Shown here: positions 33,774-42,993 of the stretch, piece after piece | Layout of the letters: every line of letters begins with the position of its first letter | Position numbering within the stretch: position 1 is the stretch's first letter | Made by a program: the position numbers and the translations under genes | NCBI RefSeq assembly: GCF_000011365.1 | Contig: NC_004463.1 | Coordinates: 3,396,001 to 3,460,000 of the forward strand | Reading direction: 5' to 3' | DNA: 64,000 bases | From: Bradyrhizobium diazoefficiens USDA 110 | Lineage (GTDB): Bacteria > Pseudomonadota > Alphaproteobacteria > Rhizobiales > Xanthobacteraceae | Notes under the pieces: generated by a model | What the model was told of the DNA's origin: nothing | What the model saw: only the letters and a program-made list of their open reading frames with translations | The model's database searches: none

Positions 33774-36527
33774 TCAGATCAGCGTGCCGGCGTGGAAGCT
33801 CGCATGGGCGAGCAACGACTGGATCACGACGTTGTCGCCGGGCCCTCCGTCCAGCACGTCGACGCCGCCGCCGCCAATCAGCACGTCGTCGCCGAGCCCG
33901 CCAAGCAGCGTATCGTTGCCCGCGCTGCCGAGGAGCAGGTCGTCGCCGGCGCCGCCGTCGAAAATGAGGTGCGGCCCGCCGGGGCCGACGCCCGACGCCT
34001 CGATCACGTCGTCGCCGCCGAGGCCATTGATGGTGATGGTGTCGTTGAAGTCGAAGTTCTCGATCACGATCTGGCTTGCGAGACCGTCAATCACCAGCGC
34101 GCCATTGCTGTTGAGCGAAAGCGAGATGACGTCGTCCCCGCCCGTGCCGTTGATCACGATCTTGTCGGCGGCGCCGTCGCCGCCAGGGGTGCCGGGAACG
34201 CCGCCCAGATCGATCTTGACCTCCGTCACGTCGGTGCCGCTCATGTCGCCGACATTGATCGTGTCGGCGCCGCCGCGGGCATTGAACGCGATCGTCTCGA
34301 CGCCGTGCGTGTCCATCGTGATCGAGGCGACGTCCCGCGTCAGCTCGGCACGCGAGCCGTTGGCGAAGATGTTGATGGTTTCGGCGATGTTGGCGCCGTT
34401 GAACAGCAGCGTGTCGGTGCCGCCCTGGCCCTCGATCGTGTCGTTGTCGTCGCCTGGATTCCAGACGAAGGTGTCGTTGCCCGCGCCCATCAGCGCGACG
34501 TCGTTTCCGTCGCCACCATTGATCAAGTCGTCGCCCTGACTGCCACGGATGGTGTCGTTGCCAAGTCCGCCGTTGATCGTGAGTTGCAGCACGCCGGCCG
34601 CGAGCCCGCTCGCATCGATCACGTCGTCGCCGCCGAGGCCATTGAGTGTCAGTTGATCGGTTGCGTCCATGGAGGCCAGGTTGGTGGCCGCGTGGAGGCC
34701 GAAGATCGTCACGCCGCCGGCATTGCCGGCGACGCCGAACGTGTCGGCACCCTGGGTCGCATCGACCGTGACGGTGTCGATGGCGCCGTCCGGCGTTCCG
34801 GCCGATCCGCCGAGGTCGATGTTCACCCGCGTCACATCCGTCCCGGTCAGGTCGCCCACCACGATATGGTCGGCGCCGCCCAGCGCGTGGATATCGACGT
34901 GCTCGACCCCGTGCAGGTCCATCGTGATGTTGCCGACGTCGCGCGTGAGCAGGGCGTGATCGCCGTTCGCCGTTATGATGAGGTTCTCGGCGACGTTGGC
35001 ACCGGAGAACTGCAGCGTGTCGACACCGGCGCCGCCTTCGATGGTGTCGCTGCCATCGCCCGGATTCCACTGGAACATGTCGCGGCCGGCGCCGAGCTGC
35101 ACGAGGTCGTTGCCGCGGCCGCCGACGACGGAATCATTGCCGTCGCCGCCGATCAGCGTGTCGTCGCCGGCGCTGCCAACGATCGTATCGTTGCCGGCGC
35201 CGCCGTCGATCGTCAGGTGCACGACCCCCGCGGCAAGCGTCGCCGCCGAGATCGTGTCGTTGCCGCCGAGGCCGTCGATGACGAGCGCGTCGTTTGCGCC
35301 TTCCGCGTTGGTAATGGCGAGAGCGGCGGGCAATCCTGTGACCGAAATTGACGTGCCCGAGCCGGACACCTGGATCGTATCGGCTGCGCTCGTGCCGTCG
35401 AGCGTCACCGTATCGGCCGCGCCGTCCCCGGTCCCGGTCGATCCGAGATCGACATTGACCTGTTTGACATCGGTTCCCGCGAGATTGTTGACAACGATGT
35501 TGTCGCTGCCGCCGCGCGCATTGATCGTGATGGTCTCGATGCCGTTCAGGTCCATCGTGATGTTGCCGACATCGCGGGTCAGCAGCGTGCGTCCGTCATT
35601 TCCAGCGGAAACAACGATGTTCTCGCCGATGTTCGAGCCATTGAACAACAGGGTGTCGGCTCCGGCCTGTCCTTCGACCTTGTCGCTGCCGTCGCCCGGG
35701 TCCCACTGGAAGGTATCGTTGCCGGCGCCGAGCATGGCGGTGTCGTTGCCCTGGTTGCCGTCGATGAAATCGTTGCCGTCGCCGCCCAGCAGGTAGTCGG
35801 CACCGTTGCCGCCGAGGATCGTGTCATTGCCGGCGCCGCCGTCGAGCGTCAGCGTGATGAGCGCGGCGAGGTTGCCGCTGGCGGTGATGGTGTCGTCGCC
35901 GCCACCGGCATGGACCACGAGGTTTTCGGTGGTGCCGATGTCCAGCGAGAACGGCGCCGGGTCGACGCGGTCGAAGCGCACGCGCGTGCCGTTTGCCGTG
36001 ATGGAGAAGGTCTCGCTGCCGTTGCCGCCGTTCACCTCGGCGGTGTCGATGCCTTCGCCGCCTTCCATCAGGTCGCTGTCGTCGCCGGGATTCCAGATCA
36101 TGCGGTCGTTGCCGGCCTCACCGAACATCTGGTCGTTGCCGTCGCCGCCGATCAGCACGTCATTGCCGGCGCCACCGAACAACAGATCGTTGCCGCCTTT
36201 GCCGAGCAGCGTGTCGTTGCCGGACTGCCCGAACAGCATGTCGCCGCCGGACCCGCCGGTCAGCGTATCGTTGCCGGCGCCACCGAACAGATTCGCCGCA
36301 GGCATCGCGCCGTTGCTCTCGTCGATCGTGATGGTGTCGTTGCCGTCTTGGCCGAAGGCCTGTATCAACTTGGTGTTGGCGACCGTCGCGGGTCCGCCTT
36401 TGATCGCGACCGCGCCGCCGTTGACAACGATCGTTCCGGCCGCATTGCGGCCCAACGCGATTGTGTTGTTCTGGCCGTTGCCAAAGGTGGTGAGAATTCC
36501 GGCGGAAAAGTTTGCTGTGACAGCCAT
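33774..36527 (-). CDS. RTX (haemolysin-type Ca2+-binding repeat) protein with tandem long modules
   Basis: A 917-residue acidic, glycine/aspartate-rich protein with many GGxGxD nonapeptides (GGAGNDTLTGGSGGDMLFGQ, GGDGNDFIDGNQGNDTAML and others), which fold as calcium-binding beta rolls after export. The repeats are organised in four long modules. Each has a block of nonapeptides, then a sequence of the type FQWNPGDGSDTIEGGAGVDT, then LLTRDVGNITMDLHGVE and a DLTGTDVTRVNIDLG strand. There is no N-terminal signal peptide; RTX proteins use a C-terminal type I secretion signal, here the end of the protein (VVIQSLLAHASFHAGTLI). No type I exporter is in the window. A surface or secreted role is likely, with no enzymatic domain visible. 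Confidence 0.92.
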   Translation of the reverse strand: MAVTANFSAGILTTFGNGQNNTIALGRNAAGTIVVNGGAVAIKGGPATVANTKLIQAFGQDGNDTITIDESNGAMPAANLFGGAGNDTLTGGSGGDMLFGQSGNDTLLGKGGNDLLFGGAGNDVLIGGDGNDQMFGEAGNDRMIWNPGDDSDLMEGGEGIDTAEVNGGNGSETFSITANGTRVRFDRVDPAPFSLDIGTTENLVVHAGGGDDTITASGNLAALITLTLDGGAGNDTILGGNGADYLLGGDGNDFIDGNQGNDTAMLGAGNDTFQWDPGDGSDKVEGQAGADTLLFNGSNIGENIVVSAGNDGRTLLTRDVGNITMDLNGIETITINARGGSDNIVVNNLAGTDVKQVNVDLGSTGTGDGAADTVTLDGTSAADTIQVSGSGTSISVTGLPAALAITNAEGANDALVIDGLGGNDTISAATLAAGVVHLTIDGGAGNDTIVGSAGDDTLIGGDGNDSVVGGRGNDLVQLGAGRDMFQWNPGDGSDTIEGGAGVDTLQFSGANVAENLIITANGDHALLTRDVGNITMDLHGVEHVDIHALGGADHIVVGDLTGTDVTRVNIDLGGSAGTPDGAIDTVTVDATQGADTFGVAGNAGGVTIFGLHAATNLASMDATDQLTLNGLGGDDVIDASGLAAGVLQLTINGGLGNDTIRGSQGDDLINGGDGNDVALMGAGNDTFVWNPGDDNDTIEGQGGTDTLLFNGANIAETINIFANGSRAELTRDVASITMDTHGVETIAFNARGGADTINVGDMSGTDVTEVKIDLGGVPGTPGGDGAADKIVINGTGGDDVISLSLNSNGALVIDGLASQIVIENFDFNDTITINGLGGDDVIEASGVGPGGPHLIFDGGAGDDLLLGSAGNDTLLGGLGDDVLIGGGGVDVLDGGPGDNVVIQSLLAHASFHAGTLI

Positions 36528-36864
36528 GTGCGCTTCTCGCTCGCGTCATCGTCGGAACGAACCGTATGGCAGGATCATGACGCGTTTTGCGATGCCACCG
36601 GCGTGAACGGACGACGGCTGTAGGCCGAGATGCAAGTTCCAGCTTGGTGGAATCCTTCGGGAGGGCTTTTGTTTGTCTTGAGAACAGCTTGATTTTCCGG
36701 AGAGCCGCCGCATTACCGGCTGATGGATCTTCGCGGCCGGTAGGATGCGTCCGCCCAGCGTCAAGAACATGGTTCACAAACCGTAACCTGCCCGCCCTGC
36801 GCTGGACCAGGCGCGGTGAGCACCAAAGAAGAATTTAACGCTTGGGCCTTAAGTTGCGCTCGCC
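36528..36864. other. Divergent promoter region, RTX / membrane protein genes
   Basis: No gene supported. This 337 bp gap separates the divergent RTX and GT-C-like genes. It is AT-richer than the coding DNA, with tracts such as TTTTGTTTGTCTTGAGAAC (36667-36685) and AAGAAGAATTTAACG near its right end. No clear dyad was found. Confidence 0.5.
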
Positions 36865-38310
36865 ATGAGTGAGCAGGTCGTGCACAGCGAGGTTCAACCG
36901 TTTTCGGCGCGTGCGGCGCTCCCCTGGCTGGTGAGCCTTGGCGTCTATGCCACGGTGCTGATCCTCGGACAGCGGCTGCTCAATGATCCCGACAGCTATT
37001 CTCACATCGAGGTCGGGCGCTGGATCATGGCGCATGGCGCCCTGCCGGCGAGCGACCCTTTCTCCTTTTCGATGCACGGCGCGCCCTGGATCACCTTCGA
37101 ATGGCTCTCGGAGATGGTCTACGCCGGAGTCTACGCGCTGTCCGGCTGGCCGGGCGTCGTCGTCGTCGCCGCCGCGGCGATCGCGCTCGCCTTTGGCCTG
37201 CTGACGTTCTTCCTGCTGCGCGAGCTCTCGCCAAGCCTGACGCTGCTCATGGTGATCGCGGCCGTCATCCTGTCGGCGCCGCATATGCTGGCGCGGCCAC
37301 ACGTCCTCGTGCTGCCGGTGATGGTGACTTGGGCCGCTGCCCTGGTGCGCTGTATGGATCGTGGGGGGGCTCCGCCCTACTGGGCCCTGCCGCTGCTGGT
37401 CCTGTGGGCCAATCTGCACGGCAGCGTGGTGCTGGCGCTTGGGCTGATCGGCCCGGCGGTGCTCGAGGCGCTGCTGCGTGAGGGGCGAAGCGGATGGTCG
37501 CACGTGCTGTTGCGATGGCTGCCATTCGCGGCGCTCGCGCTCGCTGCGTCCTGCCTGACGCCCTACGGGCCGGAACCGCTGCTGATGCCGCTGACGACAC
37601 TCGGCCTCGGCCCCGCGCTGGCCTGGATCTCGGAATGGCGGCCGCAGGATTTCAGCCGCATCGGCGGCTTCGAGCTGCTGCTGCTGGCCGGCATCTTTGC
37701 GCTCTCGCGCGGCGTGACGCTGCCGCTCGTGCGGGCCCTGGTGGTGATCGGCCTGCTCCATTTCGCTTTGGCGCAGATACGCAATGCGGATCTGCTGGCC
37801 ATGCTGGCGCCGCTTTACCTCGCGGCTCCGCTGGGTCGGAAGTTCGGCGGACCGACCGGCGACGATGCGGCCGGCTCGTCGCGCGGTTTGACTCTGGCCG
37901 CGTTCGCCGGGTTGATCGCGGTGAGCGCGGCGGCCCTGGCGCATGACATCCGGCCGGCTCCGATCATCACCCCTCAGGCTGCCATCGCTCAGGCCGACCT
38001 CGCCAAGGCGGGGCCCGTGCTCAACGACTATTCCTTCGGCGGCTATTTGATCTTCGCCGGCATTCCCACCTTTATCGATGGTCGCGGCGAACTGTACGGG
38101 GGACCGTTCATCGACCGCTACAATCGCGCCGTAGCGCTGGTCGACCTCGGAGATTTTCTCAAGTTGCTCGATGAATACAAGATCGGCGCCACGCTGCTCG
38201 CACCGCGGACGCCGGCGGTCGCGATGCTCGACCGGCTGCCTCAGTGGCAGCGCGTCTACAGCGACGATGTGGCGGTCGTGCACAAGCGGCGAGATGCGCC
38301 GCTGAGATAA
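36865..38310 (+). CDS. Polytopic membrane protein, GT-C glycosyltransferase-like
   Basis: A 481-residue protein with about ten membrane segments. The first extracytoplasmic loop contains LNDPDSYSHIEVGRWIMAHG and DPFSFSMHGAPWITFEWLSE. Acidic residues in this loop are typical of GT-C enzymes that use polyprenyl-phosphate sugars (family knowledge; assignment here is inference). A conserved LLVLWANLHGSVVLALGL segment follows in the membrane. The C-terminal soluble part (FIDGRGELYGGPFIDRYNRA) ends in a small domain. It converges on the methyltransferase gene, with 1 bp between stop codons. A second protein of related type is encoded at 40185-41747. Confidence 0.72.
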   Translation: MSEQVVHSEVQPFSARAALPWLVSLGVYATVLILGQRLLNDPDSYSHIEVGRWIMAHGALPASDPFSFSMHGAPWITFEWLSEMVYAGVYALSGWPGVVVVAAAAIALAFGLLTFFLLRELSPSLTLLMVIAAVILSAPHMLARPHVLVLPVMVTWAAALVRCMDRGGAPPYWALPLLVLWANLHGSVVLALGLIGPAVLEALLREGRSGWSHVLLRWLPFAALALAASCLTPYGPEPLLMPLTTLGLGPALAWISEWRPQDFSRIGGFELLLLAGIFALSRGVTLPLVRALVVIGLLHFALAQIRNADLLAMLAPLYLAAPLGRKFGGPTGDDAAGSSRGLTLAAFAGLIAVSAAALAHDIRPAPIITPQAAIAQADLAKAGPVLNDYSFGGYLIFAGIPTFIDGRGELYGGPFIDRYNRAVALVDLGDFLKLLDEYKIGATLLAPRTPAVAMLDRLPQWQRVYSDDVAVVHKRRDAPLR

Positions 38311-38311
38311 G

Positions 38312-38995
38312 TCAAGCGGTCCCGAAGGCCGCGTATTGGCCTCCGAGCGACACGCCGCTCAGGGCACCTTCCAGGCGCCGCGCCGGTTTGGTGTCCCAAG
38401 GGAGCAGCAGGAAATGGCGCGAGCCGATCTCGCGTAGACCGTCCGCGGCCATCAACTTTCGGGTCGTGCCGGCGCTGAGCAAGACGGCATCCCGGTCGAA
38501 CTCGCAGCGCGCAACGGCAAGGCGTGTCAGCGGGTTGTACGGATTGTGCTCGATCACGCAGACGAGCCCGCCGGGGCGCGTCACTCGCCGCATCTCGGCG
38601 ATGAACTGCGCCCATTCGGCCGGCACGACATGGTGCATCACGCAGACGGCCGTGACCAGATCGAAGCTGGCGTCGTCGAAAGGAAAGCTGCGGCCGTCGA
38701 ACTCACGGTAGTCGACCCCGCGGTTGTCGGCGCGAGCCTGCGCCAGGCTGGCCGAAGACACGTCGATACCGCTCAAGCGGCCGACCATGCCGTGCAGCAG
38801 GGGATGAAGGCTGCCGACGCCGCAGCCGACGTCCAGCATTTCGGGCCGCTCTGCGTCGAGCCGCTCCGCGATCAGATCGCGCAGGAGATCGGCCTTGGCG
38901 CGCATGAAGAAATGATGCGGCAAGCCCGAAAAGTCGATCGATGATTGGACCACGTCACGGTAGTTGTCGTGATAGCCGTCGAAGAGCTCGGTCAT
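38312..38995 (-). CDS. SAM-dependent class I methyltransferase
   Basis: A 227-residue enzyme with motif I EMLDVGCGVGSLHPLLHG, motif II SFDLVTAVCVMHHV and motif III RRVTRPGGLVCVIEHNPYNP. It has the methyltransferase_11/25 fold and may methylate a sugar, lipid or small molecule. ATG 38995 is the listed start; a GTG at 39007 overlapping the glycosyltransferase stop (GTGA) would add four residues and couple translation, so it is an equal alternative. It follows the GT2 gene directly, suggesting modification of a glycan or glycolipid made by this cluster. Confidence 0.85.
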   Translation of the reverse strand: MTELFDGYHDNYRDVVQSSIDFSGLPHHFFMRAKADLLRDLIAERLDAERPEMLDVGCGVGSLHPLLHGMVGRLSGIDVSSASLAQARADNRGVDYREFDGRSFPFDDASFDLVTAVCVMHHVVPAEWAQFIAEMRRVTRPGGLVCVIEHNPYNPLTRLAVARCEFDRDAVLLSAGTTRKLMAADGLREIGSRHFLLLPWDTKPARRLEGALSGVSLGGQYAAFGTA

Positions 38996-39003
38996 GCGCC
39001 GGG

Positions 39004-40002
39004 TCACTCGTTGACGGCGGGGATCGCGGGTGCCGCGGCCGGCGCCTCGCTGCGATCGAAGCCGGCGCGCGTCTGCACCACGTAGAGCGGGCGGCGTTTC
39101 ACCTCGGCATGGATGCGGCCGACATAAAGCCCCACGATGCCCGTCATCAGCATGTTGATTCCGCACAGCAGGGACACGACGACGATCGTCGAGGACCAGC
39201 CGGTCACGAGATGACTATCCTTGCTGAGCCACAACAGGATCACCCAGCCGCCGTAGAGGAGTGCGAGTCCGGAGACCGTCAATCCGCACCAGATGGCAAG
39301 CCGCAAGGGCAGATCCGAAAAGCCAAGCGCGGCGTTCATCGCGAGCCGCACCATCTTGAACAGCGGGTATTTGGTTTCGCCCGCCGCGCGCTCGAGACGA
39401 TGGAAGGTGACCTCGGCCTGCCGGAAGCCGAGCCAGGCGATCATGCCGCGGACGAAGCGGTCCTGCTCCGGCATCTGCCGAAGTGCGTCGAGCACCTTGC
39501 GGTCGATCAGGCGGAAGTCGCCGACATCGGCGGGGATGCCGACAGAGGACATCCTGCCGAGAAGCCGGTAGAAGAGATGTGCGGTCGCACGCTTGAATCG
39601 GCTTTCGCCGTCGCGCGACAGGCGGCGGGCGTGGACGATGTCGTTGCCTTCCTTCCATTTTGCGATCAATTGCTCGATCACTTCGGGAGGATCCTGCAAA
39701 TCGGCATCCATGACGATGATCGCTTCACCTTGCGCGGCGTCCATGCCGGCGGTGATGGCGACCTGATGACCGAAATTTCGCGACAAGCCGATATAGCGGA
39801 AGCGCGGGTCGCGCGTGGCGAGCGCCCGTAGCACGATAGAGCTGGAATCGCTGCTGCCGTCGTCGACAAAGATCGCTTCTGCGGGCCCGTCGAGCCGGGA
39901 CAAGACCAGGTCGAGCCGGCGCAGCAGGATCGGCAGCACGGCTTCCTCGTTGAACACGGGGATGACGAGGCTGTAGCGGATCGATTTGAAACTGGCCGCC
40001 AT
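39004..40002 (-). CDS. GT2 glycosyltransferase, GtrB/DPM1-like polyprenyl-phosphate sugar synthase
   Basis: A 332-residue family 2 glycosyltransferase: YSLVIPVFNEEAVLPILLRR, AEAIFVDDGSSDSSS, RNFGHQVAITAGMDAAQGEA, the metal motif IVMDADLQDPPEVI, and the acceptor region DVGDFRLIDRKVLDALRQMP. Two C-terminal membrane segments (LAIWCGLTVSGLALLYGGWV; STIVVVSLLCGINMLMTGIV) anchor it. Such enzymes move a sugar from a nucleotide donor to undecaprenyl phosphate on the cytoplasmic face. GT-C-like proteins on either side could use the product. It is upstream of the methyltransferase gene with overlapping coding ends. Confidence 0.92.
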   Translation of the reverse strand: MAASFKSIRYSLVIPVFNEEAVLPILLRRLDLVLSRLDGPAEAIFVDDGSSDSSSIVLRALATRDPRFRYIGLSRNFGHQVAITAGMDAAQGEAIIVMDADLQDPPEVIEQLIAKWKEGNDIVHARRLSRDGESRFKRATAHLFYRLLGRMSSVGIPADVGDFRLIDRKVLDALRQMPEQDRFVRGMIAWLGFRQAEVTFHRLERAAGETKYPLFKMVRLAMNAALGFSDLPLRLAIWCGLTVSGLALLYGGWVILLWLSKDSHLVTGWSSTIVVVSLLCGINMLMTGIVGLYVGRIHAEVKRRPLYVVQTRAGFDRSEAPAAAPAIPAVNE

Positions 40003-40184
40003 GCGAGAGGGTCCAACTCGGTTGCAGGGGCGGAAGCCTAATCCGTGGGTGGTTAAGGTGGCCTTGCCGCAACTGTTAAGGATCTAGGGCTCCCGGGCGA
40101 TGCGGACGCCCGCGGGCGGCTGGGGGGCCGGCGGGAGCCGGTGGTGATGTCCCGTTAACCACACCGTGCAGCGGCGGCGTCGCG

Positions 40185-41747
40185 CTACGACCTGCGGCGG
40201 ATCTTGTAGAGGACAAATCGTTCCGAAGCGTCCAGATCGTCCAGCAGATCCGGCAGCGGGTTGGGGGCGTGCGGTCCAAGCAAATAGAGATAGTCGAAAT
40301 CCTGGTACCAGGTCCGGACGAACGGCGGAGCGTCCGCCGGCGGGCGGCCTGTCGCAATCGCCGCTAGCAGGCCCGACGGCACCGGCCCTCCATAGGGAAT
40401 GGCAAGACGGCGCACGGCCTCGCGTGCCCGCACCGGCTGCTTGCCCGCTTCCGTGAATAAATTGGGCACGAAGGCGTTGGCATAGTGCACGGCCAGCGTC
40501 GGCGCATAGAACATTGGATAGGACGTGAGGTCGGCGAAGGGCGGGTCTCCAACGTCGCCCGTGCTGCCGACGAGGACGCGTGAGCCGCGATCGATCTTGT
40601 GGAACGACGCGACGATAGCAGCATAGTCGGCGCGGTAAGGTAGCCACACCGCGAGGACCACGGCGAGATTGATCAGGGTAATTCCGCTGATCACAGCGAG
40701 CGCAGCCATTCCCCAGGCACGGCTGGGCAGCGACAGCGAGCAGAAGGCCGGCAGGATCAGGGCCGCGGCGGGAATCACGCGGAGGTCCACAAACGAGGTT
40801 CCGAACAGCTTCGAGGGAATGATCAGGTACAAGACCGCAAAGCCGATCGCGAGCCAGATTCCGGCCGGCTCGAGCTTGAGAACGCCGCGTCTTGCGGCGA
40901 AAAGCAGCGAGATCATCAGCGCCAGTCCGGTCATTGCCGATACCGTCAAGCTGTAGCCGCTCATGATGCGTAGCGGCCAGATCGGCTTGAATCCGAGGAA
41001 CCAGCTCGTGCCTTCGCTTCCGATCGAGCCTGCAGTCATATGCATGATCCCGAACAGGACGAGCGCCGGTATGGCCAGCGCACCAAGCCGCGCGGCCGCG
41101 GCCCGGTACGATATTCCCTGGTGGCGGATGCGCCAGAGCTCGAAAAGGCCCAGCGTCGCGCCGTAGATGCCGAGGGAGAAGAAATGCGCCGCATACAGCG
41201 CAGCGACGAAGATCGCGTTGACGGCGAAGCGCGCTGGCCATGGGCCTTCTGCCAGCATCAGATAGACGGCGATGCCGCAGAGGGCGAGGCCCAGTCCGAA
41301 CTCGAAATTGATGAAGCCCCAGCTGAACGGCAGACAGTAGAGGAAAGCGAGCGCCGCAAAGCCGGCGAGATGAACACGTCCCTTGCGGGCCCATTCGAGC
41401 AGAAGCGCGCCCCCTACGATCAACAATTGGCTGAGGAGCAGGAACAGCCGTGTGGCGCTCTCGACGCTCATCAGCCGCGCCATCTGCGGGACCAGCAGGT
41501 CCATTCCAAGGTTGGGATAGAACGCCCAGGCCACCTCGTAATGCGGATTGGCGTTGGGAGTGCCGCTCTGGCTCAAAATGTACATGCGGGCGAGGTGATT
41601 GGGATAATCGACCATCGCGGGAATAGGGGTCAGCAGCACCGGAAGAAACGAGACGGCGGCGAGCATTGCAAGAACGGTGATCGTTACCGATCGGTCCGAG
41701 CCAAGACGAGCCCGGATCGTCAAGGTCGGCCTGTCGGAAGAAGCCAT
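40185..41747 (-). CDS. Large polytopic membrane protein, GT-C-like
   Basis: A 520-residue protein with about ten to twelve membrane segments. The first extracytoplasmic loop after segment 1 reads LTPIPAMVDYPNHLARMYIL, with DYPNHLAR in the place where GT-C enzymes carry catalytic acidic residues (inference). Later segments include LPFSWGFINFEFGLGLALCG. The C-terminal soluble part ends DDLDASERFVLYKIRRRS. ATG 41747 (MASSDRPTL) is chosen over an upstream start with a cysteine- and arginine-rich stretch. It lies 182 bp upstream of the GT2 gene on the same strand. The function is unproven. Confidence 0.75.
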   Translation of the reverse strand: MASSDRPTLTIRARLGSDRSVTITVLAMLAAVSFLPVLLTPIPAMVDYPNHLARMYILSQSGTPNANPHYEVAWAFYPNLGMDLLVPQMARLMSVESATRLFLLLSQLLIVGGALLLEWARKGRVHLAGFAALAFLYCLPFSWGFINFEFGLGLALCGIAVYLMLAEGPWPARFAVNAIFVAALYAAHFFSLGIYGATLGLFELWRIRHQGISYRAAAARLGALAIPALVLFGIMHMTAGSIGSEGTSWFLGFKPIWPLRIMSGYSLTVSAMTGLALMISLLFAARRGVLKLEPAGIWLAIGFAVLYLIIPSKLFGTSFVDLRVIPAAALILPAFCSLSLPSRAWGMAALAVISGITLINLAVVLAVWLPYRADYAAIVASFHKIDRGSRVLVGSTGDVGDPPFADLTSYPMFYAPTLAVHYANAFVPNLFTEAGKQPVRAREAVRRLAIPYGGPVPSGLLAAIATGRPPADAPPFVRTWYQDFDYLYLLGPHAPNPLPDLLDDLDASERFVLYKIRRRS

Positions 41748-41911
41748 GTGATCGGGCCGCCGGAGTTCGAGCCTACGCTCTGCAAAGGTGCAATTGCACG
41801 ACACAACGCCATAACGCGAACATCGTAAAGATCAAACGTCACGCGGCAGTAGGGTGCCGTTGCCGTCGGCACAGCACTAATGAAAAGGAAATTCCGCCGT
41901 GTTCGTGTTGT

Positions 41912-41923
41912 TGCGTTAACGCA
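41912..41923. promoter_or_regulatory. TGCGTTAACGCA palindrome upstream of the PAP2 gene
   Basis: A perfect 12 bp palindrome 68 bp before the PAP2 start, in an AT-rich patch between divergent genes. It could be an operator for either gene. Confidence 0.4.
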
Positions 41924-41990
41924 GGCTCAATTTTGCCTCGCTAGCGTGGCGACAGGGCCGTGGTGACCAGGCCGGCGATCGGATGCCCCC

Positions 41991-42959
41991 ATGCCAGACA
42001 GGCTGAGTCTGCCAGATATCCACCTTGTCCAATTGGAGCGTGCCGATCGTGTCGTCTGGATCGCGATCGGGGCCTCGGCCGGCGCTGTGTTGATCGCGTC
42101 GACGCTTGGGCCGTTTCAGATGGAATGGCTTTCATTCTGGAAACCCGCCCTCGTTGCCGGCCTGCTCGTATTGATGAGCTGGTTCTATGCGACCATCAGA
42201 AGGGACGCGGCTCTCGCCGACGCGCTGGTCAGCGCCGCCCAGGTCGTCGCATTTGCGGCGGTGGGAGCTCCGCTGTCATACGTCGCGGCAAGCGCGGCAT
42301 TTCCGCTATGGGACAGCGAGTTCGCCGTATTGGACCAGCGGCTTGGCTTTGACTGGATGGCGTGGCTTGCGGCGATGAATGCTGCGCCGCTTCTGCATAG
42401 GATCCTGGCGGGTGCGTATGCGAGCTTTGCCGTGCAAACGACGGCCGTCGTCCTCGTATTGGCCGCGGCGGGCCATGCCCTGCGATTGCGCATCTTCATG
42501 CTGAGCTTCGTTCTGACGACGCTTCTGACCATCGGCGTTTCCGCTTTCATGCCGGCGCAGGGTGTTTGGGGGCATCTGCATCTGTCAGCAGTCGATTCTC
42601 CCGCCATCGTGCCGATGACGCGAGATCTGCCGCTTCCCGTATTCTTTGGATTGCGGGACGGGACCTTTCGCCATCTGGTCGCGGAAGGCGCCGAAGGGAT
42701 CATCAGCTTTCCGAGCTTGCACGCCGCGCTTGGACTTCTCTTCCTGTTGGCGCTTTGGCCGGTCAGATATGTGGGTTGGATCGCCGTGCTGCTCAATGTT
42801 GCGATGATTGCGGCCACGCCGGTGGATGGAAGCCATTACTTTTCCGATGTGGCCGCGGGTCTGGCGATCGCACTCCTGAGCTGGGTCACGATGCAACGTG
42901 CCCTCACCGCGAGTGGACGAATGGAAACGGCTCGCGCGTTGTATTCGCGCGCGTTTTAG
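41991..42959 (+). CDS. PAP2-superfamily membrane phosphatase
   Basis: A 322-residue protein with about six to eight membrane segments and a PAP2 active site: GIISFPSLHAALGLLFLLAL (catalytic histidine) and TPVDGSHYFSDVAAGLAIAL (second histidine and aspartate). The usual arginine of the third motif is replaced by glycine, in the form GSH seen in one PAP2 subgroup. Such enzymes dephosphorylate undecaprenyl pyrophosphate or phosphatidic acid outside the membrane. Its position next to GT2 and GT-C-like genes supports recycling of the lipid carrier. It converges on the MBL ribonuclease gene. Confidence 0.87.
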   Translation: MPDRLSLPDIHLVQLERADRVVWIAIGASAGAVLIASTLGPFQMEWLSFWKPALVAGLLVLMSWFYATIRRDAALADALVSAAQVVAFAAVGAPLSYVAASAAFPLWDSEFAVLDQRLGFDWMAWLAAMNAAPLLHRILAGAYASFAVQTTAVVLVLAAAGHALRLRIFMLSFVLTTLLTIGVSAFMPAQGVWGHLHLSAVDSPAIVPMTRDLPLPVFFGLRDGTFRHLVAEGAEGIISFPSLHAALGLLFLLALWPVRYVGWIAVLLNVAMIAATPVDGSHYFSDVAAGLAIALLSWVTMQRALTASGRMETARALYSRAF

Positions 42960-42993
42960 CCCCTTTCCGACAAGGGCGACATTCCGCGTCGCT

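Noticed and set aside
33774..36527. Regularly repeated short DNA motifs that could be mistaken for a CRISPR array or minisatellite.
   Set aside because: The repeats are in-frame codons for GGxGxD nonapeptides in one long ORF, are degenerate, and lack uniform spacers.
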